A DNA stretch of 64,000 bases from Micropterix aruncella (lineage: Eukaryota; Arthropoda; Insecta; Lepidoptera; Micropterigidae). Positions within the stretch are counted from its first letter, which is position 1. Every line of letters starts with the position of its first letter. Shown here piece after piece: positions 19,682 through 31,582 of the stretch. The notes beneath the pieces were generated by a model. The model did no database searches, was not told where the DNA came from, and saw only the letters and a program-made list of their open reading frames with translations. The stretch spans positions 23,547,616-23,611,615 of the forward strand of contig OX155957.1 of the NCBI GenBank assembly GCA_944548615.1, written 5' to 3'. Made by a program: the position numbers and the translations under genes.

Positions 19682-21720
19682 ACGGTTATCGTCAGCCAAT
19701 TCTTCCATTTTAGATGGAAAAGGGTTTTATTCTTCACACTGAAAATTTGTTATTGTGTTAATTGGATAAAATACAAAAGAAAGTATATTATTCAGTTCTA
19801 TTTTAGTAGGATTGTTACTGAATATTTCTCCCTGACTTAATAGGACACAGATTATTCCTTCTAAAATTTCCGACCAAATCAAGAACCTGCTAAATTAAAC
19901 GATAATAACTTAGAAGGGTATAATTGTTCCGTCACTCTTTAGTAGGAGTATTCTTCTGATTATATTCACTACTGGTTTAGAAGGTAAGTAAGTACCTTCT
20001 GAAATGGGTCAAGTTTTATTACCGTTGGGTGGTAATCAGTCACATTTTGCCTACTAATTATTTCCCGCTGATTTTTAAGGTACATATTCTTCTATATTGG
20101 ATGAAAATTTCACAAACGGAAGGTTAATCCGTTTTAAATTTTCCTAAAAAACGGCAACAATCAATTTGGAAGGATATTATCGTTTAATTTGAAAGGATTC
20201 TCGTCACGATAGTCCTTCCACCTCTAATTTGGAAGGTTACCATCAGCTAATTCGTCCAGTTTAGATGGAATCGGAATGTTATTTTTTTTTGCTGAAAATT
20301 TCTCACTGTTTTAAAAGGTTAAATGTAGATGGAAAAATATTGTTCCGACCATTTTTAGTGGGAACGTTTTTTATCACTGATATATCCAACCATGGCTTAA
20401 TAGTATACAGATTATTCCTTCTAAAATTTCCGACCATTTCGAGAACGGGACAAATTAAACAGCACTAACTTAGAAGGAGTATAATTTTATTCCGTCACTA
20501 TGTATAGTTGGAATATTCTCCCGATGAAGGTACTGGTTTAGAAGGTAAGTAACTCCTGAATTGGGCGCACTTTTATCACTTTTGGACGGTAATCGGTTAC
20601 ATTTTACCTATCGATTATTTTGCGCTGATTTTGAAGGTACATATTCTTCTATATTTGATGAAAATTTCACAAACGAAAGGTTAAATGTGAGGCGTCCAAT
20701 AATGGATGCCATTATAAAATGTATACAAAATGTATATAAATTTATATAAATGTAAATATAAATGTAAATGTGCGCCGCTTTATAGTAATCCGCTCTATAG
20801 TAATGCTATAGCTCTATAGTAAACCCCGCTCTATGTTAATGTAAATGTAAATGTAAATATAAATTTATATACATTTTGCCGTAGGCAAACCCGAGCTAAT
20901 CGCCAGTCATTTGTGGGGTTAATCCGTTTTAAATTTTCCTAACAAACGGCAACAATCAATTTGGAAGGATATTATGGTCTAATTTGAAAGAATTCTCGTC
21001 ACGGTATTCCATCCACCTCTAATTTGGAAGGTTACCATCAGCAGTTTAGATGGAATCGGGATGTTATTTTTTTTGCTGAAAAATTCTCACTGTTTTAAAA
21101 GGTTAAAATGTAGGTGGAAAAATAGTGTTCCGACCTTTTTGGTGGGAACGCTTTTTATCACTGATATTGCCACTGGCTTAAAAGGATACAGATTATCGCT
21201 TCTAAAATTTCCGACCGTTTCGAGAACCGGACAAATTAAACGGTACTAACTTAGAAGGAGTATAATTTTGTTCCGCCACTATTTAGTAGGAATATTCTCC
21301 CGGTGATATTATCTACTGGTTTAGAAGGTAAGTAACTTCTGAATTGGGTGTACTTTTACACTTTTGGACGTTAATCGGTTACATTTTACCTATCAATTAT
21401 TTCCCGCTGATTTTGAAGATACATATTCTTCTGTATTGAATAGAAATTTCACAAACGGAAGGTTAATCCGTTTTAAATTGTCTTACCAAACAGTTACAAT
21501 CAATTTGGAAGGATATTATCGTCTAATTTGAAAGGATTTTCATCGCGATATTCCGTCCAAATAAAATACCTCTAATATGGAAGGTTACAATCAGCGAATT
21601 CTTCCATTTTAGATGGAAAAGTGGTGTTATTTATCCCACTAAAAATTTCTTACCGTTTTAAAAGGATTAATGTGGAAGGAAAAATATTGTTCCGTCCTAT
21701 TTTGGTGGGAATATTTTACT
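19682..21720. repeat. Tandem array with a ~550-bp repeat unit, GGAAGG-rich
   Basis: The same block, beginning near GGAAGGTTACCATCAGC or its variant, starts at about 19682, 20231, 21026 and 21579. The spacings are about 549, 795 and 553 bp. The long middle interval holds a 234-bp insertion flanked by TTAA; without it all spacings are about 550-560 bp. The last unit is partial. Copies are clearly diverged. Short open frames repeat between units and are by-products. Confidence 0.7.
20685..20918. mobile_element. 234-bp insertion at TTAA within the tandem array
   Basis: TTAA lies at 20681-20684 and 20919-20922. The flanking array sequence is continuous when the insert is removed. The interior has repeated CTCTATAGTAA-like and TAAATGTAAATA-like strings. 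The ends are not obviously inverted, so the superfamily is uncertain despite the TTAA target. Confidence 0.5.
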
Positions 21721-21938
21721 AGAAGGTGATTCCTACTTGGTATAATCCTTCCAAATAATTTCCTTCCCTTATTTCATGCTGTATTAGATGGAAAAAAAAT
21801 ATTCCTTCCAAATATTGGAAGGAATTTTGCAGTTTTCCGATTCGGACGGTAAACAAGGAAGGAACAGTCCTTCTTTTTGAAAGGAAACGCTTTTGGAAGG
21901 ACAAAATCAGAAGGTAAGTCAGGATATTTCTCTCAGTG
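21721..21938. repeat. Right terminal region ending in TATTTCTCTCAGTG
   Basis: Dense GGAAGG/CCTTCC motifs lead to TATTTCTCTCAGTG at 21925-21938, followed by TA. This is the exact inverse of the terminus at 4659-4672. The pair could bound one large element. The frame at 21719-21979 is not a gene. Confidence 0.45.
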
Positions 21939-24900
21939 TAGTGCAGTACAAAAAAAAACACACTCATACTCATACACACTCATGAAAGCGTGTTATGCTC
22001 TCATAGGTATTGGCGACATTAATTTAATTTATTTAAATCTTCAATTGAAATAAAACGCAAACTTACTTTTTTTTACTATTATTTTTTACCTATTTATTTT
22101 CTGATATTCTATTGAGATTATTAACTAAAATTTATTAAACTCCTATTTTTGATCACAAATATTTTTAAACAAGACTATTTCAATCACGACTATCTTCTTT
22201 TTTCTTTCTTTTTTTTAATGTTGACTTTTTTAAAAAAAAATATCTCGACAATTCTTTATCTCACATGTATCCTAGGTATTGTATTTAAATATAAATTGTA
22301 ATATATTTTATGTTGTATTGTGTTGTATTTTATGTTCTATGTGTATGTTTATATCCATATATCTATATATGTATATATTTATATCTATATAAATATCCAG
22401 TATTTATCCTATACCTAATATATAATATAAAATATTTATTATATTAATTGGATTACAAATATAATGCAATGTAATGTCTGCTCTAGCACAAGCGTAGCTT
22501 AGTGGAACGACATGAGATATTTTAAAATACACACCTATATATGTTTAAATCTTTCTATGGGTTATTTTTGCGATGTGTATTATATATTGTGTATTTTATG
22601 TTTAAGTTTTTATTGCGAATTTCCTAAATAAATACTTTTCTATATTTTAAGGATAAGAAAACCTTAACTTATTAATTTATATATAATTTATATTTGTATA
22701 TTTAAATTTAATTTAATTTAAAGCAACTCAGATATAATATAACACTTGTCAAGTTAAAACATAAATTAAAGTATTTTGTAATTAAATTAATTAATTCACA
22801 GCAAGAAATTAAACTCATTAATTTCATGCTGTGAATTAAGTATGTAAGCACAAGCATAGTTTGTACTTTGTCTGATATTCTATAACCATAGAGTACATTA
22901 ATGAATGTTTGAGTACTGTAATGATTTGAAAATCATCACATGAGCGTTTAGCAGCGCTAAGCAAAACGCAAAATAGATTAATCGAATTTTTTAAATTAAA
23001 TTGTACTTAAAAAGATCATAGTGACATCTAGCGATTTAATTAGGAACTAAAACTGACAGATGAAAAAATGACAGTTGCTAAACTATAGAGCGCAGTGCCA
23101 TCGTTACATAAATAAAGGGTTTTGAGTAGTTTTTGAGAGTTAAGGACATCATTAGGGGCTTAAAAATAGACAATCAGGAGTATTTGCCAAGAAATTAGCA
23201 TATTTTGAGATTTTTACGAAAAATCGACGTAAAAATCAATAATTGACAAATAGACAATAGAAGCATGGTTATGGTCTTGAAAAAGTCGACCGATTGGTTT
23301 TTCAAAGAAATATAAAAGGGGTTCATTAAATAGTAGGAATTATCGGAGAATTTAATAGCAATATTGATAAAGTCATTTGAAGAACATTTAAATTATTATT
23401 AAGAGAAATTGGAAAACATAATCGATATCGATGCAAGAAAGCAGAATCAATGAAGTCAAAGGAATTTATCACCAAATAATTGCCAGTCAAAATAAAACTT
23501 AATTGTTAAAATGAGGAAATTTAGAAACACTTAATTAAAATAGATAAAAATACTATCAATAAATAAAATTGAAATAAAATAGTTGTATTATTTCGCTTTC
23601 GAAAACGGAAACGGAAACGGAAAAGCTTATAAAAAGTTTCTAGAACCTACGAGAATATTCGAGTAGGCAGACGACGTTCGAAAGCGGAAACGACGCGTAG
23701 AAAAGGCGGCAAAATCAAGTCAAAATACGACATTTCCCGCCGAATATGAAACATCAATTTTCTCATAATACGTAAAATAAATACTTAAAATCATATGTAG
23801 AATTAGAAGCACGAATTATCATTAAGAAATTCGCTTGTTGGCAATGTGTCAGAGCGTTATTTAACAAAAAAATAGATAAATCAGATCGTTTAATGACTGA
23901 TTAGTCAATAGTTATGGGTTAAATCAGTAAAAAAAAGTCACATCGATAGGGGTGTTATATAAGGGATGGACGAGTAGCTTCCGGCATCCATTAAAAATTT
24001 TCAGTCCGACGTATCAAACCTACGAAAGTTTACGGAAGAAAATATAGAAATCTGGTGCTCAGATGTGAGAAAAACAGTTGAGAACGAGGGCATCGGGATG
24101 CTATGACGCATTTCGATGCCCAGTTAAATTAAATTCGTAATATAAGTGCTCAGATCGTGTATAACAGAAACGCTTCATCACACTCGTCATTGAGGCAATT
24201 TTACAGAAAGTACTAAAAAACGAACAAATATTAAAAAATCCAGTGATAAAACAAGTGAAATCGAGAGAGCTATGCGAGTTGGCATAAAAAAATCCAACTT
24301 TTCAAAATAAATTTGAAGTACGAGATTTTGTCGTATTGCAATACAAAAAATATCGGAGCGGATGAATCAAAATGAAGACGTCAGATTAAACTTCACAATT
24401 CACAACATTGCGAACGTTCTTCGATGGTGTATAACATAGCGGCGAAATAACGGAAAAACATTCAACAAGGATGCTGTGAGGGTCTCATAATAGCAGTACG
24501 ATCGTAAAGCGGCTGCGGTTCTATAAGAAATTCGTCGCAGTAACAGTAGTGGCAGATTTCTAGGAAGGCGACAACGCATCGAACATTTTGACGTTTAGTT
24601 ATAAGTGCATAATTGTGCAATGCAGCTGTAAATACGGGAAAGTATAGCCGAGAGTCATTGTCGGCAAAGATGTACTAAAAATATGTAAGTTTATTTTTGC
24701 CGAAGCTGGCGTTATTTAATTATTTAGGCCGAAGCTAGCACCCAATATTATCATTGTTGTATATTTTTTGGGGTTATAAATATTCGAGTTTTTTGTGGTT
24801 TGTTTAGAAATGGTTAGAAATGTTAAGTAGTTGTAACGTAAAAGCGTGATTTATACGATTTTGCACTTAACTAAAAACGACAGCACGTAACATCGCTTGT

Positions 24901-26230
24901 TGGTTCAAGAGTCGTAGATATTGTAACGAGATTGACATCTCGTAGGACTCATTAATTTGGAAGAGAGATAGCTTAGCTACTCCATTGATTTAGACATCAG
25001 CCATTATATAAATGTGCTCATAATTTGGAAACTAGTTAAGGAAACATTCGAATAATACAGAATGTTAGGTTAAATTTAAAGATAAGGAAAATTGTAGATT
25101 GTACTAAGATTTTTTACGACTGATCGATGGGGTTTCACAGATAAACGGGAAGGGAATAGTAATAATAGAAATAATAGAACGAAAACCATATTGACGTCCA
25201 GTGGACTGGATGATAGCCAGGTCGTAGTTTTTATCGGGCATTAGCGACTGCGGTCATTTAAATTCATTTATATCACTGGAACGCCATCGACTAGTTTGAC
25301 AGTATGTTAGGTTATATGTATTTTTAGTGTTGTATGTAAACATTACGATTCATGTTTCAATATAATTTGACATTGAACATATTTAAATAAATAAGGGATT
25401 AGAATCTAATTGTCGAATTTCACGGCGGAGATTTAAACTCATGCATTATTATTATTAATATTATTTTTTATTAACAATCGACTGAACGCAGCCATTGTTG
25501 TCATCGACAAATAATCGATCGAAAATAACTCAAAGAACAAATTGTAAATATTTTGTGGTGAATTAGGCGCTCATTATTACAAATATAATTCACAATAATA
25601 GTAGATTTAAAATAGATGAAATTATAATTTGAATTGTTTAATATATGCATTTTGGTTTAATATATGGATTATTAATTGGAGAAGATTTGTTTCATTGAGG
25701 AAGTAAATACAAAGAGGGAAATTATTAGGCAAGGTATTGGAAGCCTATCCCACAGGAAAGTAATATTATCACTATCGCTGATATGGTAGTGAAGTAAGTG
25801 GATCAAAAGTATAGCTTACAATTTTAAAGATAGTAAAAATTCATATATATAGTAAAAAATCTATTATAGTAAAAAATCTATTCTCTACAATGACGTCCCA
25901 ACGTGGTGGGCCAATAGACATTGAAAGTATCTTAACATAACATATCGAGAAATAGATTTAAAATTATAACTCAAAGTTACAAATAAGAAATAGTAAAAAT
26001 CTTTGTAACAGTACGTTCAAAAAAACGCATTTCTACAATAATAATAATAAAACAAAGAATTAAAAAAACAAACAATCATTATTAAATAATACATTTATGA
26101 AACAATTGCCTTTCCAAAGTACGAAAAATTATGTAATATTGTATTATAAATTTGATTCAAACTGCTTATTTTCTCAATAATATAAGATAATAATAACAAA
26201 ATATTATATATACATCGCCATTCAAATATT
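21939..26230. other. Long AT-rich gene desert; possible decayed LTR near 23.9-24.2 kb
   Basis: No open frame longer than 60 codons in 4.3 kb. From about 22.9 to 25.9 kb the plus strand is noticeably rich in A and G, and GAAACGGAAACGGAAACGGA occurs near 23605. Near 23960 a TATATAAGGG followed about 40 bp later by TTTTCAGTCCGACG resembles the promoter and start of an LTR, but no direct-repeat partner or coding region was found. Treated as undetermined. Confidence 0.4.
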
Positions 26231-26530
26231 TAAATCAAGAAAAATGGAGCCAATGGTATTCTCCCGTTTTCGGATATGGGCACCCTTTCAACCCAACCAA
26301 CCCGCCCGGCCATTTTTCAATCGCAATTAGCGCGCAATCCATCCGAATACAGGACCCTAATTGAAAATAATTTATTAAGGCCCCATTAATAAGGCAGCAG
26401 ACGAGGGAGTTGCGCGCGGCAGAAACATAATAACGGGGTTGTCGTAACCGCGAACGGAACCGGTATAGACATTCTGGAACCATAAATCGCTTTGTTTATG
26501 ATCACCTGTCGCCGCCGCAGCGCCACTATA
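26231..26530. other. GC-balanced island in AT-rich DNA
   Basis: About 300 bp that contrasts sharply with its surroundings and matches no repeat family in the window. It contains several homeodomain-like cores (TTATTAAGG, CATTAATAAGG, CCATAAATCG). Possible conserved regulatory element. The overlapping short frames on the minus strand show no domain. Confidence 0.3.
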
Positions 26531-28060
26531 TATGAAAATATGACTGTAATATATCACAATTCGTTTCGACACCCTCCCTTTCCCTATTATCTGCAAAAAG
26601 AACAGAGTATATTGACTGTTTTCGATGAGATAAGATAATTTTTGTAGATTTGTAGCTTTTTAGTCGCTTTTCTCTAACTCTAGAAAAAGATCCATGTGGC
26701 AGTTCCATATAATGAAACATGATCTAATTTAATACATAGGAGGAATACCGAAATGTATTAAATCGTAATATTTATATATTTTCAATTCTTTTATGTTTCG
26801 CCAATTATTAAAGGCAAAAAAAATATAATTTTACTTTATTCCAAAAGTTGCACTTAGCTTTAATTATTCTATTTGTAAGTAACTAGTCTAAATGGGAGTC
26901 TCGACTTCCGTATGATTCTACTAAAAATGGCTACCTCCTCAAAGGGGCCCTATTGAGGCCATGATTTTTCAAATGTTGTGCCCATTTGAATTACTTAAAA
27001 AAGTAGAGCCTTATTGTCTGATTATTTTATATGGTCTTATACATGTACTTTTGGTTTAAAATGCATAACGTAGATTTCATTTGATTATTTAATTTACTGA
27101 CAATTTGAATATTACGATGAATAATCTTACTACGTATCTTTTCAAATTACTAACTACTTCAAATATTAGGCTTCTATTTTGATTATTTATAATTATAGTT
27201 TGACAATCTAGTAGTTAATTCTTGACCACCTATGTATGTTCAGTAAAGAGTAGTAACGAGACTTACTACCTCGCACAATTATTTTGACACGTCCAAGAGC
27301 GGTCTTTAGCCGTCAATTGGACACGACGAAAATGTAATGTAATGTAATGTTTATTTGGTCGATGGGTCAACAATTCCTTGCTCATTAACACGTTCTTACA
27401 AAATGGCTTCGCCTAAAAAATCTACCACGCATCTCCCAGTGATTCGGAGCTTTCGATAGACGTAACGCATCCGCTATTGCTATTAATCAAAATGTTTACT
27501 TGTGTATTCTAAATGATGAAGATGACGTCCGTCGTCCTAAATGTTATACTATGATTATATCGAATATATATCTATATAGTATTTAATGCGACTGTGCATG
27601 AAATGCATTTACGTGATTGCTACTTATTCTATCTCTAAGTGCAATCAGTCGCGCAATTAAGTTGTTTGCTAATTACTTCATTACTTAATTATTTTATTTA
27701 TTATCTAATTCGTCGTTCCGGTGTGTTCTGCGAGGCTGTGTCGGCTGCTAGTGTAACAATTCAATATTAATTTTTTTTCAATATACTTTATTGTGATTGT
27801 GGTGTAGTAACATGGAGTTTTACAAGTATTCAGTGCCGACCACCTACTTTTCAGGCGAACAATATTTTTTTTCTCAACATGGTTGCATAGAGATATTGAT
27901 TCAACAATAAGTTAAAAAAAAACACATATTATAGACAATAAATAGTACAAAATCGGTTAGGTTAGGTATCAAAAAGTTAAATTAGGTAGGTATAAAAACA
28001 TATTACTAATATAATTATAATTTAACGGAAAAATAAACAATTGCCTCAGAATAAACTAAT
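26531..28060. other. AT-rich stretch, no gene seen
   Basis: At about 27333-27360 an AATGTAATGTAATGTTTATT run followed by TTTGGTCGATGGGTCAAC resembles the 3' end of a minus-strand non-LTR element. Otherwise nothing was recognised. Confidence 0.35.
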
Positions 28061-28381
28061 TACCGCTACACAAGGGAGAGAACCGCGCAAGCGACCTCGA
28101 AACCATATACAGTCGGGAGGCCGGAGAAATCTGGCCGTAACTGGAAGTAAATGCGCGGGTATCGGCCCTCTGGGTGAAAACCGATTTTTCGCGGTAAAGC
28201 GTTGGCTTTTTACCGGCGAGTGGCGTAAAACTAGACAGTGGACTGTTTAGTTACGCCACTCGCCCTTAAAAATCCAAGGCGTCCCAAGTCTTCGCTCACT
28301 TCACGGGAGACAAAAAGATCAAATATCGTTAAAACTTCATGATGAGGTAACGGGTTCGCCCGTTGTTGACAGCTCAAGTTG
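28061..28381 (+). repeat. FA retroposon, 5'-truncated, plus strand
   Basis: Contains the 3' half of FA, from the CGCAAGCGACCTCG string to the 3' end TTGTTGACAGCTCAAGTT. The fixed 3' end and lost 5' part fit target-primed reverse transcription. No duplication of flanking sequence was recognised. Confidence 0.6.
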
Positions 28382-28489
28382 TGAGCGTTAAACGATATTT
28401 GTAATTATTTCGAAAATTTTAGAAATATTATTTAAATATAAAATCGGTCTACGGCTACTCGGTCTACGGAATAATTGCAAAGGTGAAAA

Positions 28490-29360
28490 GGGAAGAGTCG
28501 TGTCGACCCATTTTTAAAAGGCTAAGAATCCTCACCTTAACCTCACTCTATCTCTTTAAGTTACTGACTGAGTTTTTTAAGAATAAAGAGACACATTATA
28601 AAAAGTTTTCAGATACACATACTAAAAATACGAAAAATAAATTAAACATTTTTATACCATGTATTAAACTAAACACAGCAAGGCAAGACACAAAATACTC
28701 CGGGCCATATTACTTTAACAGGCTACCGGAAAGTTTAAAAACAATTCAAGTGGAAAGCTTATTCAAAAAGTTACTTAAAGAATTCTTATTAGACAAAGCT
28801 TTTTACTCGATCGATAAGTTTGTTAATTTTAAATATTTAAAAAAAAAAATTGACAATTTTTTTGACAATTTTAAGTAGCATTTTTTAATTATTCTGACCT
28901 TTTCTGATTTTAATTTCTTGATTATTTGTATCGATTATTTTAATTTGTGGTTTTAGTAAATAAATCTTAAAAATGATTTTGATGCCCTAAAAGCAATAAT
29001 GAAGTAACTGTATGTACGTGGTGATAAATTTAAATATTGTAAAAACGGACTAATAGACTGTATAAATAGGATAGAAAACGAATTTACCGCGTGAAATTTG
29101 TAGGACCCGACGTTTCGGTGACGTTGCAGCCGCCGTTGTCTAGGGTAGACTGTCTAGTTCTACCCTAGACAACGGCGGCTGCAACGTCACCGAAACGTCG
29201 GGTCCTACAAATTTCACGCGGTAAATTCGTTTTCTACCCTTTTTATAATGTCAAACAACCGCGATAGTCTTCGATTTTATAATAGACTGTAATTTAAATG
29301 TACCTAAATTTTAAGTTTCTACAATTTGTTAAGATTTTTTTGGAAATAAATTGAAATTGA
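28490..29360 (+). pseudogene. Non-LTR retrotransposon 3' end (ORF2 C-terminus plus 3' UTR)
   Basis: About 129 codons to the stop at 28876-28878 read as the extreme C-terminus of a jockey/CR1-type reverse transcriptase protein: FKRLRILTLTSLYLF, then YYFNRLPESLK and FLLDKAFYSIDKF. The RT core is absent, so the copy is 5'-truncated as LINEs usually are. The methionine at 28483 is only where the truncated frame opens. An AT-rich 3' UTR follows and ends near an A-rich run at about 29350. A Penelope-like hairpin is inserted in the UTR at 29063-29279. Clade assignment is tentative. Confidence 0.75.
29063..29279 (-). mobile_element. Penelope-like hairpin element without coding region, 12-bp target duplication
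   Basis: Two near-perfect inverted arms of about 85 nt (sharing ACGAATTTACCGCGTGAAAT and CCGACGTTTCGGTGACGTTG) are joined by a loop of a few nucleotides. A ~40-nt tail follows (AATGTCAAACAACCGCGATA onward). The element is flanked by TAATAGACTGTA at 29051-29062 and 29280-29291. The same arms bound the Penelope-like coding relic at 33315-34113. Orientation is given as in that relic. Confidence 0.75.
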
Positions 29361-29559
29361 AAAAAATTTTAAATATTTAATGAAACATTACACACACATT
29401 CACCTGATTCTCGTCAGCTATTTTATCTTTGTTTCGATTTTCTACAAAAACACATTAAAGAAGGCTTAAATCTCCATAGATTCCCCCTAATTAAATTTAA
29501 AAAGAAACACGACCAAAAAAGAATCGAGAAAGTTCAATCAGTATTCCCTTCGCGCAGTT

Positions 29560-29810
29560 CGGTTTGAAGTTTCTTTCGGCGAATTAGATCAAAATTCCGA
29601 ATGAACTTTGAAATTGGTTCGCATACTTAATATTCAACGTCCCGTGACCGGGGCGAGAGGCCAATGGCGGGCCGGGCTTTTGTTCCACTCTGAATATAAA
29701 TTCACCGCCGACTGCGCAGCGATCACAGCCACCGGCTGTCAATATTCACAGCGCGATAAACAATTACATTTCACACGCCACAGAACATGTTTTTTTCACA
29801 TAGGCGAACT
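29560..29810. other. GC-balanced island
   Basis: Apparently single-copy sequence of about 250 bp with mixed composition, including GCCAATGGCGGGCCGGGC and TGTCAATATTCACAGCGCG. A frame at 29608-29862 (+) crosses it but has no domain. Possible conserved non-coding DNA. Confidence 0.3.
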
Positions 29811-29819
29811 GGGGCGCGA

Positions 29820-29931
29820 GTTACCTACATACATTTATCTACTACATACATTTATCTACTAGGTACATACATTTATCTACTTACATAAATAAATTTATCA
29901 CACATACCTACATAGATTTATCTATTTACAC
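29820..29931. repeat. Minisatellite, unit about 17 bp
   Basis: About four to five imperfect copies of TACATACATTTATCTAC. Confidence 0.65.
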
Positions 29932-30545
29932 GGTGATTTTAATTAGTGGCCTCCATGAAGTGGTTGAAACAGTACGAGCAAATAGGCAACTTTGTAAAAA
30001 GAAAAAAAAATCTTTTTGAAAATTGCAATGTTTAGAAAAATAGTATAAAAATAATTTAAACGCGTTGCATCATCTAGCGCTAGGTAAAATTTCGTGTATA
30101 TTATTTATTCGCGTTATTTTACCTATTGCTAAATGGCGCAGCGCGCTCACGTTTACCAGTCAGGTTTTTAGTAGTAGTAGTAAACGGAGTGAGGGGGGGG
30201 GGGGGGGTTGTTTCCAGCCCTTAATTTCACCTGGATCTATAACATCTTTTGTAACTACCCACTTTGTGGTTGGGTCAGTGGTCTGCTAGTAGCCCGTTAC
30301 TGCTTACCTGTCCATACAGTTCACTGACCTTCAAGTTGGGCAGATCGCAGGGTTCGAGAAAGTCTCGTCTTAGTAAACTGTGTCTTTTTGCGGCGAGGCC
30401 TGGGCAGCGACCAACATCAGGTTTTTTAAATTTACCAAAAAAAAAACTAATACACATTATTATTTTTTATTTTTTGTTAAAACGCTTGTTTGCTCGGATT
30501 GATTCACCCACTTCAAGGTGTCACTAATTCAAAACTCATCCTGTA
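29932..30545. mobile_element. Family B MITE with a retroposon inserted
   Basis: Inverted termini: GGTGATTTTAATTAGTGGCC on the left, and the reverse complement of the right end reads AGGATGAGTTTTGAATTAGT. Just inside both ends are a GAAGTGG string and a GCAAATA-type string. The core has an inverted pair around 30065-30145 containing CATCTAGCGC and GCTAAATGGCGC. A 247-bp retroposon with a 10-bp duplication interrupts it at 30170-30416. Other copies: 38080-38358 (partial), 48257-48652 and part of 55417-55702. Confidence 0.65.
30170..30416 (-). mobile_element. Retroposon (family D) with (TAC)n tail and 10-bp target duplication
   Basis: TCAGGTTTTT occurs at 30160-30169 and 30417-30426. Read on the minus strand, the element ends in TTTACTACTACTACT, a simple-repeat tail. 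A 5'-truncated relative with the same tail is at 47334-47428. A poly-G run on the plus strand lies near 30194-30207. A tRNA-like B-box (GGGTTCGAGAAAG near 30350) and an A-box-like TGGGTCAGTGG near 30272 are present on the opposite strand, so the SINE head assignment is unresolved. It may equally be a LINE 3' end. Confidence 0.6.
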
Positions 30546-30615
30546 TATATTCATGTTTATGTATATGTTTCATATGTATGTTTAAATGTATGTGTGTATT
30601 TGTATATTTATAAAT

Positions 30616-31318
30616 ACAGGCTCTGTCTCAAAAGTCATGAGATATATTTTATTTTAAAAGATTCATTATTAATACAGTTACAAATGGTTATTATTTTTCA
30701 AAGTACTTTCCACGAGCATCTGCACATTTTCTACTGACTCTCCCACACCCGGCACGTACTCTCTAAGGCCTTGACGGGAACCTCCGCTGTTGTCACGGCC
30801 GCTTGGATAGCGTCAATGCTGTCAAAAACGTCCTTTGAAGTGTTGGTCTTGATGCACGGGAACAACAAAAAAAGTCCGTCGGAGCTAGATTGAGACTATA
30901 TGGTGTCTGCGGCAGCGTAACACGCTGTGCTTCGCCAGGAACTCACAGACGCGCAGAGAGCTATGTCTGGGAGCGCTGTCGTAATGCAGCACACAGGTAG
31001 CGGAGATGATTTTCGCACGTGGATGACCCTTTAAATCGATGTTTCAATAACTTTGTGGATATCAGCAGCTTTTTTTACGAGTTTGTGCAAAATTTGATCG
31101 CCCAATGTTGTTCAAAATTATCCACCATCGCGCCTCGTGACGTGGTCTTGAAACGAGGGTGCTCTAAATCAGCTGTTTATATTCTTTTGATTCTCGTAGC
31201 AGACTGGCCTTTGGTGCGCTTTGAAGATAAGGGTCCCCTTACCTCACCCAAGCGGCTCGAATACGCTGCGACTAGTAAGAGTGCAGCAAAAACCATGGTA
31301 TTTGGATAAACCTTGTAT
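30616..31318 (-). pseudogene. Mariner-like transposase relic, internally deleted
   Basis: Reading the minus strand from about 31140, FEQHWAIKFCTNS resembles the N-terminal helix-turn-helix start of mariner transposases. Further along, SAPRHSSLRVCEFLAKHSV matches the region around the second catalytic Asp. Frame-shifted LAPTDFFLFPCIK matches the conserved segment leading to the third catalytic residue. The middle of the enzyme is missing and several stops and frameshifts occur. A TA precedes the left end (CAGGCTCTGTCTCAAAAGTC). The right end could not be fixed exactly. The plus-strand frame at 31019-31309 is a shadow. Confidence 0.6.
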
Positions 31319-31414
31319 ATATTTTTAAAAATATACTATTAAAAAATATGTTAAATATAAGCAATCATTTGTATAAATATAGAGGTACAATATATTAAAA
31401 AATACATTATGTTA

Positions 31415-31580
31415 GGGGAGAGCAGGTAGGCTTCGTACACGGGGAGCATTCGTACAGTGGAGAAATCTACGCTATCCAATACATTGACGTGTTCGCGTTT
31501 GAAAACATCAATGTATTGGATAGCGTAGATTTTTCCACTGCACGAATGTTCCCTGTGTACGGAGCATACCAGCTCTCCCC
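31415..31580. mobile_element. Short hairpin MITE flanked by TA
   Basis: Left arm GGGGAGAGCAGGTAGGCTTC onward and right arm are inverted copies of about 70 nt with few mismatches, separated by about 20 nt. TA flanks both ends, as for Tc1/mariner-type elements. It could fold as a near-perfect hairpin. No coding sequence. Confidence 0.7.
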
Positions 31581-31582
31581 TA

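Noticed and set aside
4659..21938. Polinton/Maverick-type giant element
   Set aside because: No polymerase B, integrase, ATPase or capsid frames and termini do not start AG; only the inverted termini and size suggested it.
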